40,582 nucleotides of DNA from Phycisphaerae bacterium (GCA_030619925.1 JAUXAL010000034.1:1-40582); one strand, 5' to 3'; positions 13,441-22,209 are shown, numbered from the stretch's first letter. The notes: a model not told the origin generated them from the letters alone. Program-made: numbers and translations.

Positions 13441-13862
13441 CTAAATCAAACGACGAGCTGGTCTCATATCGTCTCCAGAGGGCACGCGAAACACTCGCAG
13501 ATGCGCGTATTCTGGCCGATGCCAGCCGTTGGAATCCGTGTGTGAATCGACTTTATTATGCCTGCTTTTATGCCGTCTCAGCTCTTCTGGTCCAAGAGGG
13601 TTTATCTTCCTCTAAACATACAGGGCTACGAAGTCTCTTTAATCGGCATTTTGTCAAAACAAACAAGGTCCCTAAAGAAAAGGCTCGGATTTTCAACGAC
13701 CTCTTTGAGCGGCGTCAGGAGGGTGACTACATGGATTTTGTGAGCTTGTATTGTCTCCTGTGGCACCTGCACTGGGAGACCAGGAGTTTTTCTATGACCC
13801 TCTCGTCATGGAGTGGATCGATTTTCGATGCCAAATGCTGGGTGACTATATCAAAGAGATGA
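13437..13862 (+). CDS. HEPN-domain protein, C-terminus truncated and read through into foreign sequence
   Basis: The first ~100 residues are a HEPN domain (YRLQRARETLADARILAD, NRLYYACFYAVSALLVQEG, RSLFNRHF, FERRQEGDYMDFV), the partner of MNT nucleotidyltransferases. RSLFNRH fits the R-X(4-6)-H RNase motif. After MDFV at about 13741 the normal last helix is missing. The frame runs on through 38 codons (LYCLLWHLHWETR...) that are an out-of-frame reading of a glycosidase fragment. So the 3' end was lost at a junction and the protein has a random tail. Whether it still acts as a toxin is open. Confidence 0.75.
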   Translation: MTKSNDELVSYRLQRARETLADARILADASRWNPCVNRLYYACFYAVSALLVQEGLSSSKHTGLRSLFNRHFVKTNKVPKEKARIFNDLFERRQEGDYMDFVSLYCLLWHLHWETRSFSMTLSSWSGSIFDAKCWVTISKR

Positions 13863-14065
13863 CTGCCTACGTCCGTTTATTGAATAAGGAAGTGGCTACC
13901 GACATCAACATTGGAACTCTGTCGGGCGGCAACAAGGCATGGCAGAAGAGTCAAAGGTTGTCCCTACTACTCCCACACACGGACGTTTATATCGTTGAGG
14001 GAAACAACGGTGGCCGATATACGGAAGACGGCAGGGTGATTTTTGTCAGGCTTTTATGCCGATAA
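13751..14065 (+). pseudogene. Internal fragment of a glycosidase-like gene
   Basis: A frame without a proper start reads PALGDQEFFYDPLVMEWIDF, RCQMLGDYIKEMTAYVRLLN, then LLPHTDVYIVEGNNGGRYTE and DGRVIFVRLLCR, then a stop. It resembles the middle of large planctomycete/Lentisphaerae glycosidase-like proteins in which a similar RFR.(L)..DY...M..Y...LNPEVA...LLPH.D..W.E segment occurs. Nothing of the rest of that protein is present. It joins the truncated HEPN gene near 13740. Confidence 0.5.
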
Positions 14066-14082
14066 TTTGAGATTTCAAAAGA

Positions 14083-15900
14083 ATGTGTGGTATCGCGGGA
14101 TATATTGGCCGAGCTGCTGTTTCTTACGATCGGATTGGGTCGGCTTTGTCACTGATGAGCAATCGAGGTCCTGATCATAAAGATTATAAGGTTTATGAGC
14201 AGGGGGGGATGAATGTTGTGCTACTACACTCTCGTTTAAGCATTCTTGACCTTGACCCTCGGTCGCACCAGCCATTTTCTATTGGTAACAGCACATTGAT
14301 TTTTAATGGTGAGATATACAATTATCTGGAGCTTCGTGAGGAACTCAAGGCTAAGGGGATTCCTTTACGCACAACCTCTGATACCGAAGTTTTGTTGCAC
14401 TATTATTTACTTTATGGGCAGCGATGCATCGAATATTTTGAAGGGATGTGGAGTTTCGCGATATTTGATGAATCTAAAGGTTTGTTATTTCTCTCTAGGG
14501 ATCGTTTTGCCGAAAAGCCGTTGTACTGCTATCGATCAAAAGAAGGGTTTTATTTTGGTTCAGAAGTAAAGTTCATCAAGGCTTTATCCGGTGAGGTGCT
14601 TTCTGTGAATCAGCGACAGTTATTGCGTTATATGGTAAACGGGTACAAATCTCTTTACAAGACAGAAGACACTTTTTTTGAGGGCATAAAGGAAGTTCCG
14701 TTCGCCACGAATTTAACGATAGATAGCAATTTTAATGAAAGAAGCAGTCGTTACTGGGTACCACAACATAAGCAGCAGTCGATGACGCTGGAGGAGTCGG
14801 TTGAGGCTTTCCGTGAGCGTTTGCTGGAGAGTGTGCGCATTCGTCTTCGTGCGGACGTGCCATTGGCATTTTGTCTAAGTGGAGGTATTGATTCTGCATC
14901 TATTGTTTCTATCGCGGCTAAGTGTTTCGACTATGACGTGGCGACCTTTTCAATTGTGGATTCTGATGAACGCTATGATGAAAGAGATAACATTCAAGCA
15001 ACGTTAGATGATTTGAAATGTAAGCACACAATTATTGAGACCTCGCATGATGGTTTTTTTGAGCGGTTAAGCGGGCTTGTTGATTATCATGATGCGCCTT
15101 TGTATACGATCTCTTACTATATTCATTCGTTTCTTTCTGAATCCATTGCCAAGCATGGCTACCGAGTGGTTTGCTCTGGTACAGGTGCGGATGAAATGGT
15201 GACTGGGTACTATGACCATTTTAACTTGTATCTTTACGAAATGCGCAATTCTCAGAACTACCTCCAATATCTTGAAGACTGGAAGCAACATGTTGGGTGT
15301 TTTGTGAGAAATCCATACTTGAAACAGCCGGAGTTGTACTTCAACAATCCCAGATTCAGGAATCATATTTATTTGAATAATGATGTTTTTTCAGGATATA
15401 TGAATGAAAGTTTTACAGAGGCATTTGTCGAAGAAGTGTATTGCAACAGTCTTTTACATAATCGGATGATGAATGAAATGTTTCATGAGGGAACGCGTGT
15501 GATTTTACACGAAGATGATTTGAATTCTATGCGTTACTCCATTGAGAATCGCAGCCCTTATCTTGACTCGAAATTGTTTGAAGTATCATATTCGATACCA
15601 ACTGAATATCTTATCCAGGACGGATACGGAAAGTATATTCTGCGTGAGGCGGTGAAGGGCATTTTAAATAATCAGGTAAGATTAGACAGGCAGAAGAAGG
15701 GATTCAATGCAGCAATTACATCTCTGGTGAATTTCAAGGATCCTTCCATCAGGGATTATATATTAAGCGATAGTCCAGTGTATAACCTTGTTGATAGGAA
15801 AAAAATAGAAGCTATTATCCCTACCCAGGCTCTGCCTAATAGTATGAGTAAATTCTGGTTCTATTTTCTTAATGCCAAGGTCTTTCTGGAGCAGAATTGA
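14083..15900 (+). CDS. asnB: Asparagine synthetase (glutamine-hydrolysing)
   Basis: 605 residues. Makes asparagine or an amide on a related substrate from glutamine and ATP. The N-terminal class II amidotransferase domain has the catalytic Cys2 (MCGIAGYIG), RGPDHKDY, and FNGEIYNYLELREEL. The C-terminal ATP pyrophosphatase domain has the P-loop LAFCLSGGIDSASIVSIAAK, and CSGTGADEMVTGYYDH later. Such genes within accessory islands often serve surface-polysaccharide or peptide modification rather than amino-acid supply. The DNA is clearly AT-richer than the pyr genes or nifJ. It is followed closely by a methyltransferase gene. Confidence 0.9.
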   Translation: MCGIAGYIGRAAVSYDRIGSALSLMSNRGPDHKDYKVYEQGGMNVVLLHSRLSILDLDPRSHQPFSIGNSTLIFNGEIYNYLELREELKAKGIPLRTTSDTEVLLHYYLLYGQRCIEYFEGMWSFAIFDESKGLLFLSRDRFAEKPLYCYRSKEGFYFGSEVKFIKALSGEVLSVNQRQLLRYMVNGYKSLYKTEDTFFEGIKEVPFATNLTIDSNFNERSSRYWVPQHKQQSMTLEESVEAFRERLLESVRIRLRADVPLAFCLSGGIDSASIVSIAAKCFDYDVATFSIVDSDERYDERDNIQATLDDLKCKHTIIETSHDGFFERLSGLVDYHDAPLYTISYYIHSFLSESIAKHGYRVVCSGTGADEMVTGYYDHFNLYLYEMRNSQNYLQYLEDWKQHVGCFVRNPYLKQPELYFNNPRFRNHIYLNNDVFSGYMNESFTEAFVEEVYCNSLLHNRMMNEMFHEGTRVILHEDDLNSMRYSIENRSPYLDSKLFEVSYSIPTEYLIQDGYGKYILREAVKGILNNQVRLDRQKKGFNAAITSLVNFKDPSIRDYILSDSPVYNLVDRKKIEAIIPTQALPNSMSKFWFYFLNAKVFLEQN

Positions 15901-15928
15901 CAAAGATGATTGTGATAAGGGGAATACG

Positions 15929-16990
15929 GTGAATAGCGATGATATTGAATGCCGTCGTTATGAGGAGCTATTGGAAGAGTTTGTCGAGTTATGTGAAGGG
16001 TTGGTAGAGAGGGGGTTACCATATCTGGCTGTTATACTTTGCCACGAGCTTTATCGTTTTTTGTACCCCGTGGAACCGTATGCGAATTTTACAAATACTG
16101 AACCAGTAGGATTTGTCATTGGTCATATAAAAAGATTAATTAAATCAGGGCAAAGTTTTTCTAAAAGTGTCGTTCCCTATGATGTGAATTTGAGTTTATT
16201 CAGTTGTTGTAAGGAGGAGCAAACACTGGAGAAATCTACCTCGGCTTTGTATTCGGAGTTGTGGGGGGGATTTGATACAGATGACTTGACCAACGAAAGT
16301 TTTCGCCTATTAACGAGTCGATTACCTAAGCATATTATTGAGGAGAACATTGTAGGTAAGAAAGTGTTGGATATGGGGTGTGGTTCCGGGCGCTACTCGA
16401 TTGCTCTTGCAAGGGTTGGTGCTGGACAGGTAATCGGCGTTGATCTACAAAGTAAATCTTTCGCCGTCGCAAAACAATGGTGCGAAGATAATAATCTTTC
16501 AGTACAGTTTGAAGAAGGTAACGTTCATCAATTACCGTTTAATGATAATGTTTTTGATTTTGTTTTTTGTAATGGTGTGCTTCATCATACCGATTCTATT
16601 GAGAAAGGTTTGCAAGAATTATCCCGGGTGTTAAAAAGGTCGGGCAAAGCATTTTTATATCTATATGCTTCGGGAGGGGTGTTTTGGACAACACGGCGAG
16701 CACTGAGGCGGATTTTCAAAAGGATACCGATAGCTTATACAAAGTCTGTTCTTCAGATGATAGGGATGCCGTCCAAACGTTTTGTATTCTGCGATACATG
16801 GTATGTTCCCCAGGAAACGCATACGACGAGAAAACAGCTTACTGAGATGCTGGAAAGAACGGGATTTTCATGTGATAAAATCATAGGAAATAATATGTTT
16901 GATTTGGATGCAGCCATTGAAAGGGACGTTACAGATGCGAAAAAGATGTGGGGGGACGGCGAGCATCGCTATATTCTTGAATTGCAGTAG
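15929..16990 (+). CDS. Class I SAM-dependent methyltransferase with N-terminal extension
   Basis: 353 residues from GTG 15929, preceded by AAGGGG; an ATG at 15872 inside asnB gives a 372-residue alternative. Residues ~1-125 are an uncharacterised, mostly helical region. Then comes the methyltransferase fold: motif I VLDMGCGSGRYSIALARVGA, acidic VIGVDLQS, EEGNVHQLPFNDNVFDFVFC (motifs II/III), and LHHTDSIEKGLQELSRVLK. AT-rich like asnB, and probably co-transcribed with it. The substrate is unknown; a sugar, lipid or peptide made with the asnB product is a fair guess. Confidence 0.8.
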   Translation: MNSDDIECRRYEELLEEFVELCEGLVERGLPYLAVILCHELYRFLYPVEPYANFTNTEPVGFVIGHIKRLIKSGQSFSKSVVPYDVNLSLFSCCKEEQTLEKSTSALYSELWGGFDTDDLTNESFRLLTSRLPKHIIEENIVGKKVLDMGCGSGRYSIALARVGAGQVIGVDLQSKSFAVAKQWCEDNNLSVQFEEGNVHQLPFNDNVFDFVFCNGVLHHTDSIEKGLQELSRVLKRSGKAFLYLYASGGVFWTTRRALRRIFKRIPIAYTKSVLQMIGMPSKRFVFCDTWYVPQETHTTRKQLTEMLERTGFSCDKIIGNNMFDLDAAIERDVTDAKKMWGDGEHRYILELQ

Positions 16991-17044
16991 TTCAACGTTT
17001 TTGTTATAGACTTGGGGTTTGGGTTGCTTAAAAGCATTGCTTGC

Positions 17045-17521
17045 ATGTTTATTATTGACGGTCATAATCTGTTGCACTCAATCCGTGAAGTGGACGAAGG
17101 CTCAGAGTCCATTAGCGATGTTCAATTGTGCCGGATTGTGGGCAGGTATCTAAAGCTGATCGGCGAAAAGGGTGAGATTGTTTTTGACGGTACTGGGCCG
17201 CGAGACAAGAGCGAATTCGATAATATAAGCAATTTGGAGGTCCTCTTTGCCGGCCTGGGGACCGATGCCGACACGATAATCGAGGACAAGATAAGAGCAA
17301 ACACAGCACCGAAGAGATTAACCATTGTCAGCAGCGACCGAAGATTACGAAAGGCAGCACAGATGAGAAAAGCAATGGCGGTGAAGTCACAGGTTTTCTG
17401 GAATAATCTCCAGAGGCAGTTGAGCCGGAAAAAACGTATCAGAGAACCAGCAGCGAAACGGCAAGGACTAAGCGAGAGCGAAACCAAACAATGGCTTGAG
17501 TTCTTCGGCCTTGAGCAATAA
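17045..17521 (+). CDS. NYN-domain (YacP/Rae1-like) putative RNase
   Basis: 158 residues from ATG 17045, where the conserved start MFIIDGHNLLHSIREVDEG begins; an upstream ATG at 17012 adds eleven non-conserved residues. NYN acidic positions are visible: FIIDGHN, EIVFDGTGPRD, GTDADTIIEDKI and IVSSDRRLRKAA. Bacillus Rae1/YacP cleaves mRNA at the ribosome, so an RNase role is plausible. The first 33 codons are duplicated at 12982-13081, on the far side of the accessory block, so this gene once followed pyrC. Confidence 0.85.
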   Translation: MFIIDGHNLLHSIREVDEGSESISDVQLCRIVGRYLKLIGEKGEIVFDGTGPRDKSEFDNISNLEVLFAGLGTDADTIIEDKIRANTAPKRLTIVSSDRRLRKAAQMRKAMAVKSQVFWNNLQRQLSRKKRIREPAAKRQGLSESETKQWLEFFGLEQ

Positions 17522-17568
17522 CATTGTATCTTATTTAGTCGCAGTTCTTGATTCTGAAAAAATTTCCG

Positions 17569-17597
17569 TTGCCTAATAACGTGAAAAGTTGTATAAA
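17569..17597 (+). promoter_or_regulatory. Possible promoter for nifJ
   Basis: TTGCCT (17569-17574), 17-bp spacer, TATAAA (17592-17597), about 90 nt before the nifJ start. The match is moderate. Confidence 0.35.
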
Positions 17598-17687
17598 GGT
17601 GTCTCGTAACTCACAGAACCTGCTGTGGCGGTGCAGGCCTGTGTGGTTAAGTTGTTTATGGTTCTTATCTTAGAAGGTGGAGAAGCT

Positions 17688-20600
17688 ATGAAACGCAAAA
17701 TGGTCACGATTGACGGCAATACGGCGGTGGCATACGTGGCCCACGCTACGAACGAAGTTATTGCAATATATCCGATTACTCCAAGCTCATCTATGGGCGA
17801 AATGGCCGATGCGAAGACGGCCAAAGGTCAGCCCAATATCTGGGGGACGGTTCCTTCGGTTACGGAGATGCAGTCGGAAGCCGGTGCGGCTGGAGCTGTG
17901 CACGGTGCTTTGGCGACCGGTGCTTTGACCACGACTTTCACCGCCTCGCAGGGACTCTTGCTGATGATTCCCAATATGTACAAAATTGCAGGCGAGCTGC
18001 TGCCTACCGTCTTCCATATCTCAGCCCGTTCGCTGGCCTGTCAGGCACTTTCAATATTCGGCGACCATTCCGATGTGATGACCTGTCGCGAGACCGGCTT
18101 TGCCATGCTTTGTTCATCCAGCATCCAGGAGATAATGGATTTTGCGCTTATCGCTCAACAGTCAACGCTGGCCTCGCAGGTGCCTTTTCTGCATTTCTTC
18201 GACGGCTTTAGAAATAGCCATGAGATTCAAAAGGTTGAGGAACTAACTCACGATGATATGCGAGCGATGATTGATGACGAATTTGTTGCCCGGCACAAAG
18301 CCAGAGCGCTGTCACCTGATCGGCCGATGATTTCCGGCACAGCGCAAAATCCGGATGTTTACTTTCAGGGACGAGAAACGGTGAACAAATATTATTTAGC
18401 TGCGCCGAAAATTGTTCAGGATACAATGGATAAGTTCGCTAAGCTGGTCGGAAGACAATATCATTTGTTCGATTATGTCGGCCCGGCAGATGCCGAGAAG
18501 ATTATTATTATTATGGGCTCAGGCGCCGAGACCGCTCACGAGACGGCTGAATACCTGGCCTCTAAAGGCCAGAAAGTGGGGGTGGTGAAGGTCCGGCTCT
18601 ATAGACCGTTCAGCATCAAGCACTTTATTGCTGCTTTGCCGAAAACAGTAAAGAAAATAGCGGTATTGGACAGAACGAAAGAACCCGGTTCCATCGGCGA
18701 GCCGTTATACATGGATGTTCGTACTGCTATTGGAGAAGCTATGGATGCAGGGCAGACACATTTCAAGAAATATCCACTTATTGTCGGCGGACGATACGGA
18801 CTGGGCTCAAAGGAATTTACACCCGCTATGGTAAAGGCCGTTTTTGATAATCTCGATGCTGCAAAGCCCAAAAAAGGTTTTACGGTGGGCATCATTGACG
18901 ATGTAACCAATACCAGTCTGGAAGTTGATGAATCTTTTGAGGTTGCTGGTAAACGACTTTTATCCGGGATGTTTTTTGGGCTTGGCGCAGATGGTACTGT
19001 GGGTGCAAATAAAAATTCTATAAAGATTATCGGTGAGTTAACGGACAATTACGCCCAGGCCTACTTTGTATATGATTCCAGAAAAGCCGGTACTATGACC
19101 ACATCACATCTAAGGTTTGGCGAGCAGCTTATTCGAAGGCCCTATCTTGTAGGTAAAGCTGATTTTATTGCATGTCATAATCCAAGTTTTCTGGAAAAAT
19201 ATGATATGCTTTCCACTGCACGTGATGGTGCCACATTTCTACTGACCAGCAGCCACGGCAAAGATGAGGTTTGGGACACTTTGCCGCAGGAAGTGCAGAA
19301 ACAGATAATCGAAAAGAAGCTGAAGTTCTACGTTATTGATGCAATTGGGCTTGGTTCCGAACTCGGCTTAGGTGCACGAATCAACGTAATTATGCAAACC
19401 GCCTTTTTCAAAATCAGCAATATTATTCCACTTGATACGGCTGTCAAAGCTATCAAAGATGCTGTCCAAAAGACTTACGGCAAGAAGGGACAGAAAGTCG
19501 TTGAGATGAACTATGCAGCCATTGACGGTGCCCTTGATAAAATCTATGAGGTTGCCGTTCCGGACAAGGTTACGAGTAAGATAAAGATGCGGCCGCCCGT
19601 TCCGGAAGACGCTCCTGATTTTGTCAGGGAGGTTACCGCAGAGCTCATAGCGCTTCGTGGGGATAAGTTGCCTGTGAGCAAGATGCCAGCTGACGGCAAG
19701 TTTCCGACCGGTACGACCAAATATGAAAAACGCAATATTGCCGTCAATATTCCCGAGTGGGAGCCTGATATTTGCATTCAGTGCGGAACATGCTCTTTGC
19801 TTTGTCCGCACGCTGCTATAAGAATAAAGGCTTACGACGATAAGTGCCTAAAAGATGCTCCCGCAGGATTTAAAAGCGCTGGCGCAAAAGGTAAAGACTT
19901 TGCCGGTCTGAAATTCACGGTCCAGGTAGCTCCGGAAGACTGCACCGGTTGTGGTGCATGTGTTCTCAATTGTCCGGCACAGGAAAAGGACGAGAATAAG
20001 CAGCCGACAGGACGAAAGGCAATCAATATGGTGCCGCAGGAGCCGATTCGTGAGCAGGAGCGCGAGAATTACAGCTATTTCCTGTCCATTCCAAATACCG
20101 ACCCTGAACTCTTCAAGGCCGGTACCGTCAAGGGCAGTCAGTTAATTGAACCTTTATTTGAATATTCCGGTGCTTGTGCCGGCTGCGGCGAAACAGCTTA
20201 CGTCAAACTGTTGACACAATTGTTCGGGGACAGGGCCTTTATCGGAAACGCGACAGGCTGCTCATCGATTTACGGCGGCAATCTGCCTACGACACCTTAT
20301 GCGAAGAGAGCGGACGGCAGGGGGCCGACATGGAGTAATAGTCTGTTCGAGGACACCGCTGAGTTTGCAATGGGTATGCGACTGACAGTTGACAAATTCA
20401 AAGAACGCGCTCTTGCGATTTTGGACAAAGTGGTAGACGAAGGCTGCTTCGATGCAAAGCTCGCAGAAGAGATCCGAACGGTTACATTGGCTGATGACCC
20501 TGCACAATCTGCTATTGAAGAACAGCGGGCTCGGGTTGATAAACTCAAAGAGCAGTGCAGAAAGAGCGGCTGCCCAGATTGCGAGCAGCTATTGAGCATT

Positions 20601-21356
20601 GCTGATTACCTTGTGCGCAAATCCGTTTGGGGTCTTGGCGGTGATGGATGGGCTTACGACATTGGATATGGAGGACTGGACCACGTGCTGGCAAGTGGGG
20701 CCGATATTAATCTGCTTGTCTTGGATACAGAAGTATATTCCAATACCGGCGGGCAGATGTCGAAGTCTACACCGAGGGCGGCGGTCGCCAAATTTGCCGC
20801 CGCGGGAAAGCCAACGCCCAAGAAAGACCTCGGACTTCTGGCTATGACCTACGGAAACATTTATGTAGCCAACGTGGCAATGGGTGCAAATACGAATCAG
20901 ACGGTAAAGGCCTTTGTCGAGGCTGAAGGCTACGCCGGGCCTTCGCTTATAATTGCCTATTCGCACTGTATCGCCCACGGTATCAATATGACGGCGGGCT
21001 ATCAGGAACAGAAAAAGGCCGTTGCCTGTGGTCACTGGCCGTTGTATAGATTTGACCCGCGACTTAAGGAGCAGGGCAAAAATCCGCTGCAGCTTGACTC
21101 GAAAGCTCCAACGGTTGATTTCGAGGAATATGCTTACGGCGAGAATCGTTATCGAACGCTGAAGCAATCGAAGCCGGAAGTGGCAGCGGAGTTGATTAAG
21201 CTTGCCAGCAGTGACGCCGTCGAAAGGTATGCTTTGATGGAGCAACTTGCGAAATTGACGTGCGCCCAAAAGCGCGAAGGAAGTGTAGAGCCAAGTGCCC
21301 CCTTGCTTTCTTGCGAAAGCAAGAAGGGGGGCGAAAAACAAACTGTAGGGAGGTGA
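17688..21356 (+). CDS. nifJ: Pyruvate:ferredoxin (flavodoxin) oxidoreductase
   Basis: 1222 residues from ATG 17688 (GGTGGAG upstream); the single-chain form of PFOR. Oxidises pyruvate with CoA to acetyl-CoA and CO2, reducing ferredoxin, in anaerobic metabolism. Domain order is normal: domain I (IDGNTAVAYVAHATNEVIAI, YPITPSSSMGE), domain II/III (FGLGADGTVGANKNSIKIIG), the 2x[4Fe-4S] ferredoxin domain (CIQCGTCSLLCPHAAIR, CTGCGACVLNCPAQ), then the TPP domain with the proximal cluster (CAGCGETAYVKLL, IGNATGCSSIYGG, LDTEVYSNTGGQMSKSTPR) and IAYSHCIAHGIN. The last ~25 residues (SVEPSAPLLSCESKKGG...) are an extension encoded by a palindromic dispersed repeat at 21298-21334. The RBS of the next gene lies in its last codons. 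Confidence 0.96.
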   Translation: MKRKMVTIDGNTAVAYVAHATNEVIAIYPITPSSSMGEMADAKTAKGQPNIWGTVPSVTEMQSEAGAAGAVHGALATGALTTTFTASQGLLLMIPNMYKIAGELLPTVFHISARSLACQALSIFGDHSDVMTCRETGFAMLCSSSIQEIMDFALIAQQSTLASQVPFLHFFDGFRNSHEIQKVEELTHDDMRAMIDDEFVARHKARALSPDRPMISGTAQNPDVYFQGRETVNKYYLAAPKIVQDTMDKFAKLVGRQYHLFDYVGPADAEKIIIIMGSGAETAHETAEYLASKGQKVGVVKVRLYRPFSIKHFIAALPKTVKKIAVLDRTKEPGSIGEPLYMDVRTAIGEAMDAGQTHFKKYPLIVGGRYGLGSKEFTPAMVKAVFDNLDAAKPKKGFTVGIIDDVTNTSLEVDESFEVAGKRLLSGMFFGLGADGTVGANKNSIKIIGELTDNYAQAYFVYDSRKAGTMTTSHLRFGEQLIRRPYLVGKADFIACHNPSFLEKYDMLSTARDGATFLLTSSHGKDEVWDTLPQEVQKQIIEKKLKFYVIDAIGLGSELGLGARINVIMQTAFFKISNIIPLDTAVKAIKDAVQKTYGKKGQKVVEMNYAAIDGALDKIYEVAVPDKVTSKIKMRPPVPEDAPDFVREVTAELIALRGDKLPVSKMPADGKFPTGTTKYEKRNIAVNIPEWEPDICIQCGTCSLLCPHAAIRIKAYDDKCLKDAPAGFKSAGAKGKDFAGLKFTVQVAPEDCTGCGACVLNCPAQEKDENKQPTGRKAINMVPQEPIREQERENYSYFLSIPNTDPELFKAGTVKGSQLIEPLFEYSGACAGCGETAYVKLLTQLFGDRAFIGNATGCSSIYGGNLPTTPYAKRADGRGPTWSNSLFEDTAEFAMGMRLTVDKFKERALAILDKVVDEGCFDAKLAEEIRTVTLADDPAQSAIEEQRARVDKLKEQCRKSGCPDCEQLLSIADYLVRKSVWGLGGDGWAYDIGYGGLDHVLASGADINLLVLDTEVYSNTGGQMSKSTPRAAVAKFAAAGKPTPKKDLGLLAMTYGNIYVANVAMGANTNQTVKAFVEAEGYAGPSLIIAYSHCIAHGINMTAGYQEQKKAVACGHWPLYRFDPRLKEQGKNPLQLDSKAPTVDFEEYAYGENRYRTLKQSKPEVAAELIKLASSDAVERYALMEQLAKLTCAQKREGSVEPSAPLLSCESKKGGEKQTVGR
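21298..21334. repeat. Palindromic dispersed element inside the 3' end of nifJ
   Basis: GCCCCCTTGCTTTC, loop TTGC, then GAAAGCAAGAAGGGGGGC. Essentially the same palindrome occurs in non-coding DNA near 22615-22650. Here it is read as codons for the nifJ C-terminus. Confidence 0.75.
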
Positions 21357-21357
21357 A

Positions 21358-22209
21358 ATGATTAGTCCGTTCTTAAAGACAATTTGGCTGGGTTTTGTGG
21401 TGATATCCATCCTCGCAGGGTGTGGTCAGAAACAGGAAAAAGATACTGTAGAGGTCTTGGCTTGCGGGCCGGACCTTGAAACGCTTGGTGTTGTGCCTGA
21501 TTATGTGGTTCGAGCGACTGAAGCGGCCGGGGGGCCGGATGCCTGGATGAGAACAAAAGAGCTGCAGCTTGATTGTGTGGTTACTTTTTACCAGCCGGAC
21601 GGCAGTTTTTACCTCACAGAGCAACATTACGATGTTTACCCCTGGTCGAACTCTATTCGTATTTCCGGCCGGGAGCCGCGGGGCGAGTTCGTCTGGCAAT
21701 TCTCGAAAGGACAATTTAGTGTATTGCAAGGCGGCGATCGAATTGAGGCTTTGCCGAGCGCGGTAGAGAGTCGTTGTTTTGCGGAAGTGATATTAAATGT
21801 TATAACGATACCGGCACGTTTTTTAGACGAGTCGGTCGAGTTTACCAGAGTGCCCGATCCGGTCAAATTGCAAGGACAATGGTATTACCCTGTTAACAGA
21901 CGGATGAAGCCCCGCAGTCCACTGGATGGCCAGGCTCAGATGGCTGAGCCCACTGCTCTCGAAGCCGTTCCAGATCTGTCAGAGGCGGTTTTCTATCAGA
22001 ACAGGGACAGCTCTTTAGTCGATATGATTTTGTTTCCCCGGATGAGCGGAGGGAAGTCCTTGACGGTTCGCGGCTATGACTATAGCGAGATTGAAAAAGG
22101 AGGCGTCCTGGTTCCTGCCAGGATAGAGATATTTAGAACTGATGCCCTTTTTGGAAGCGGCGGTGCCGCCGATTCGCAGGAGCGCCTGGTCAAAATAGAT
22201 TTTTATTAA
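21358..22209 (+). CDS. Lipoprotein of unknown function
   Basis: 283 residues. The start fits a lipoprotein signal: basic-free hydrophobic stretch (ISPFLKTIWLGFVVISILAG) with lipobox LAGC, Cys at ~22. The ATG follows the nifJ stop by 1 nt and uses GGGAGGTG within the nifJ end, so translation is likely coupled. After the signal, EAAGGPDAWMRTKELQLDCV and later beta-strand rich segments (SIRISGREPRGEFVWQF, VDMILFPRMSGGKSLTVRGY) suggest a LolA/LppX-like half-barrel, but I do not recognise the family with certainty. A short low-complexity insert (PRSPLDGQAQMAEPTALEA) interrupts the middle. Function unknown. Confidence 0.75.
   Translation: MISPFLKTIWLGFVVISILAGCGQKQEKDTVEVLACGPDLETLGVVPDYVVRATEAAGGPDAWMRTKELQLDCVVTFYQPDGSFYLTEQHYDVYPWSNSIRISGREPRGEFVWQFSKGQFSVLQGGDRIEALPSAVESRCFAEVILNVITIPARFLDESVEFTRVPDPVKLQGQWYYPVNRRMKPRSPLDGQAQMAEPTALEAVPDLSEAVFYQNRDSSLVDMILFPRMSGGKSLTVRGYDYSEIEKGGVLVPARIEIFRTDALFGSGGAADSQERLVKIDFY

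Noticed and set aside
20589-21410. 273-codon frame on the minus strand
   Set aside because: Antisense shadow of nifJ with no family resemblance.
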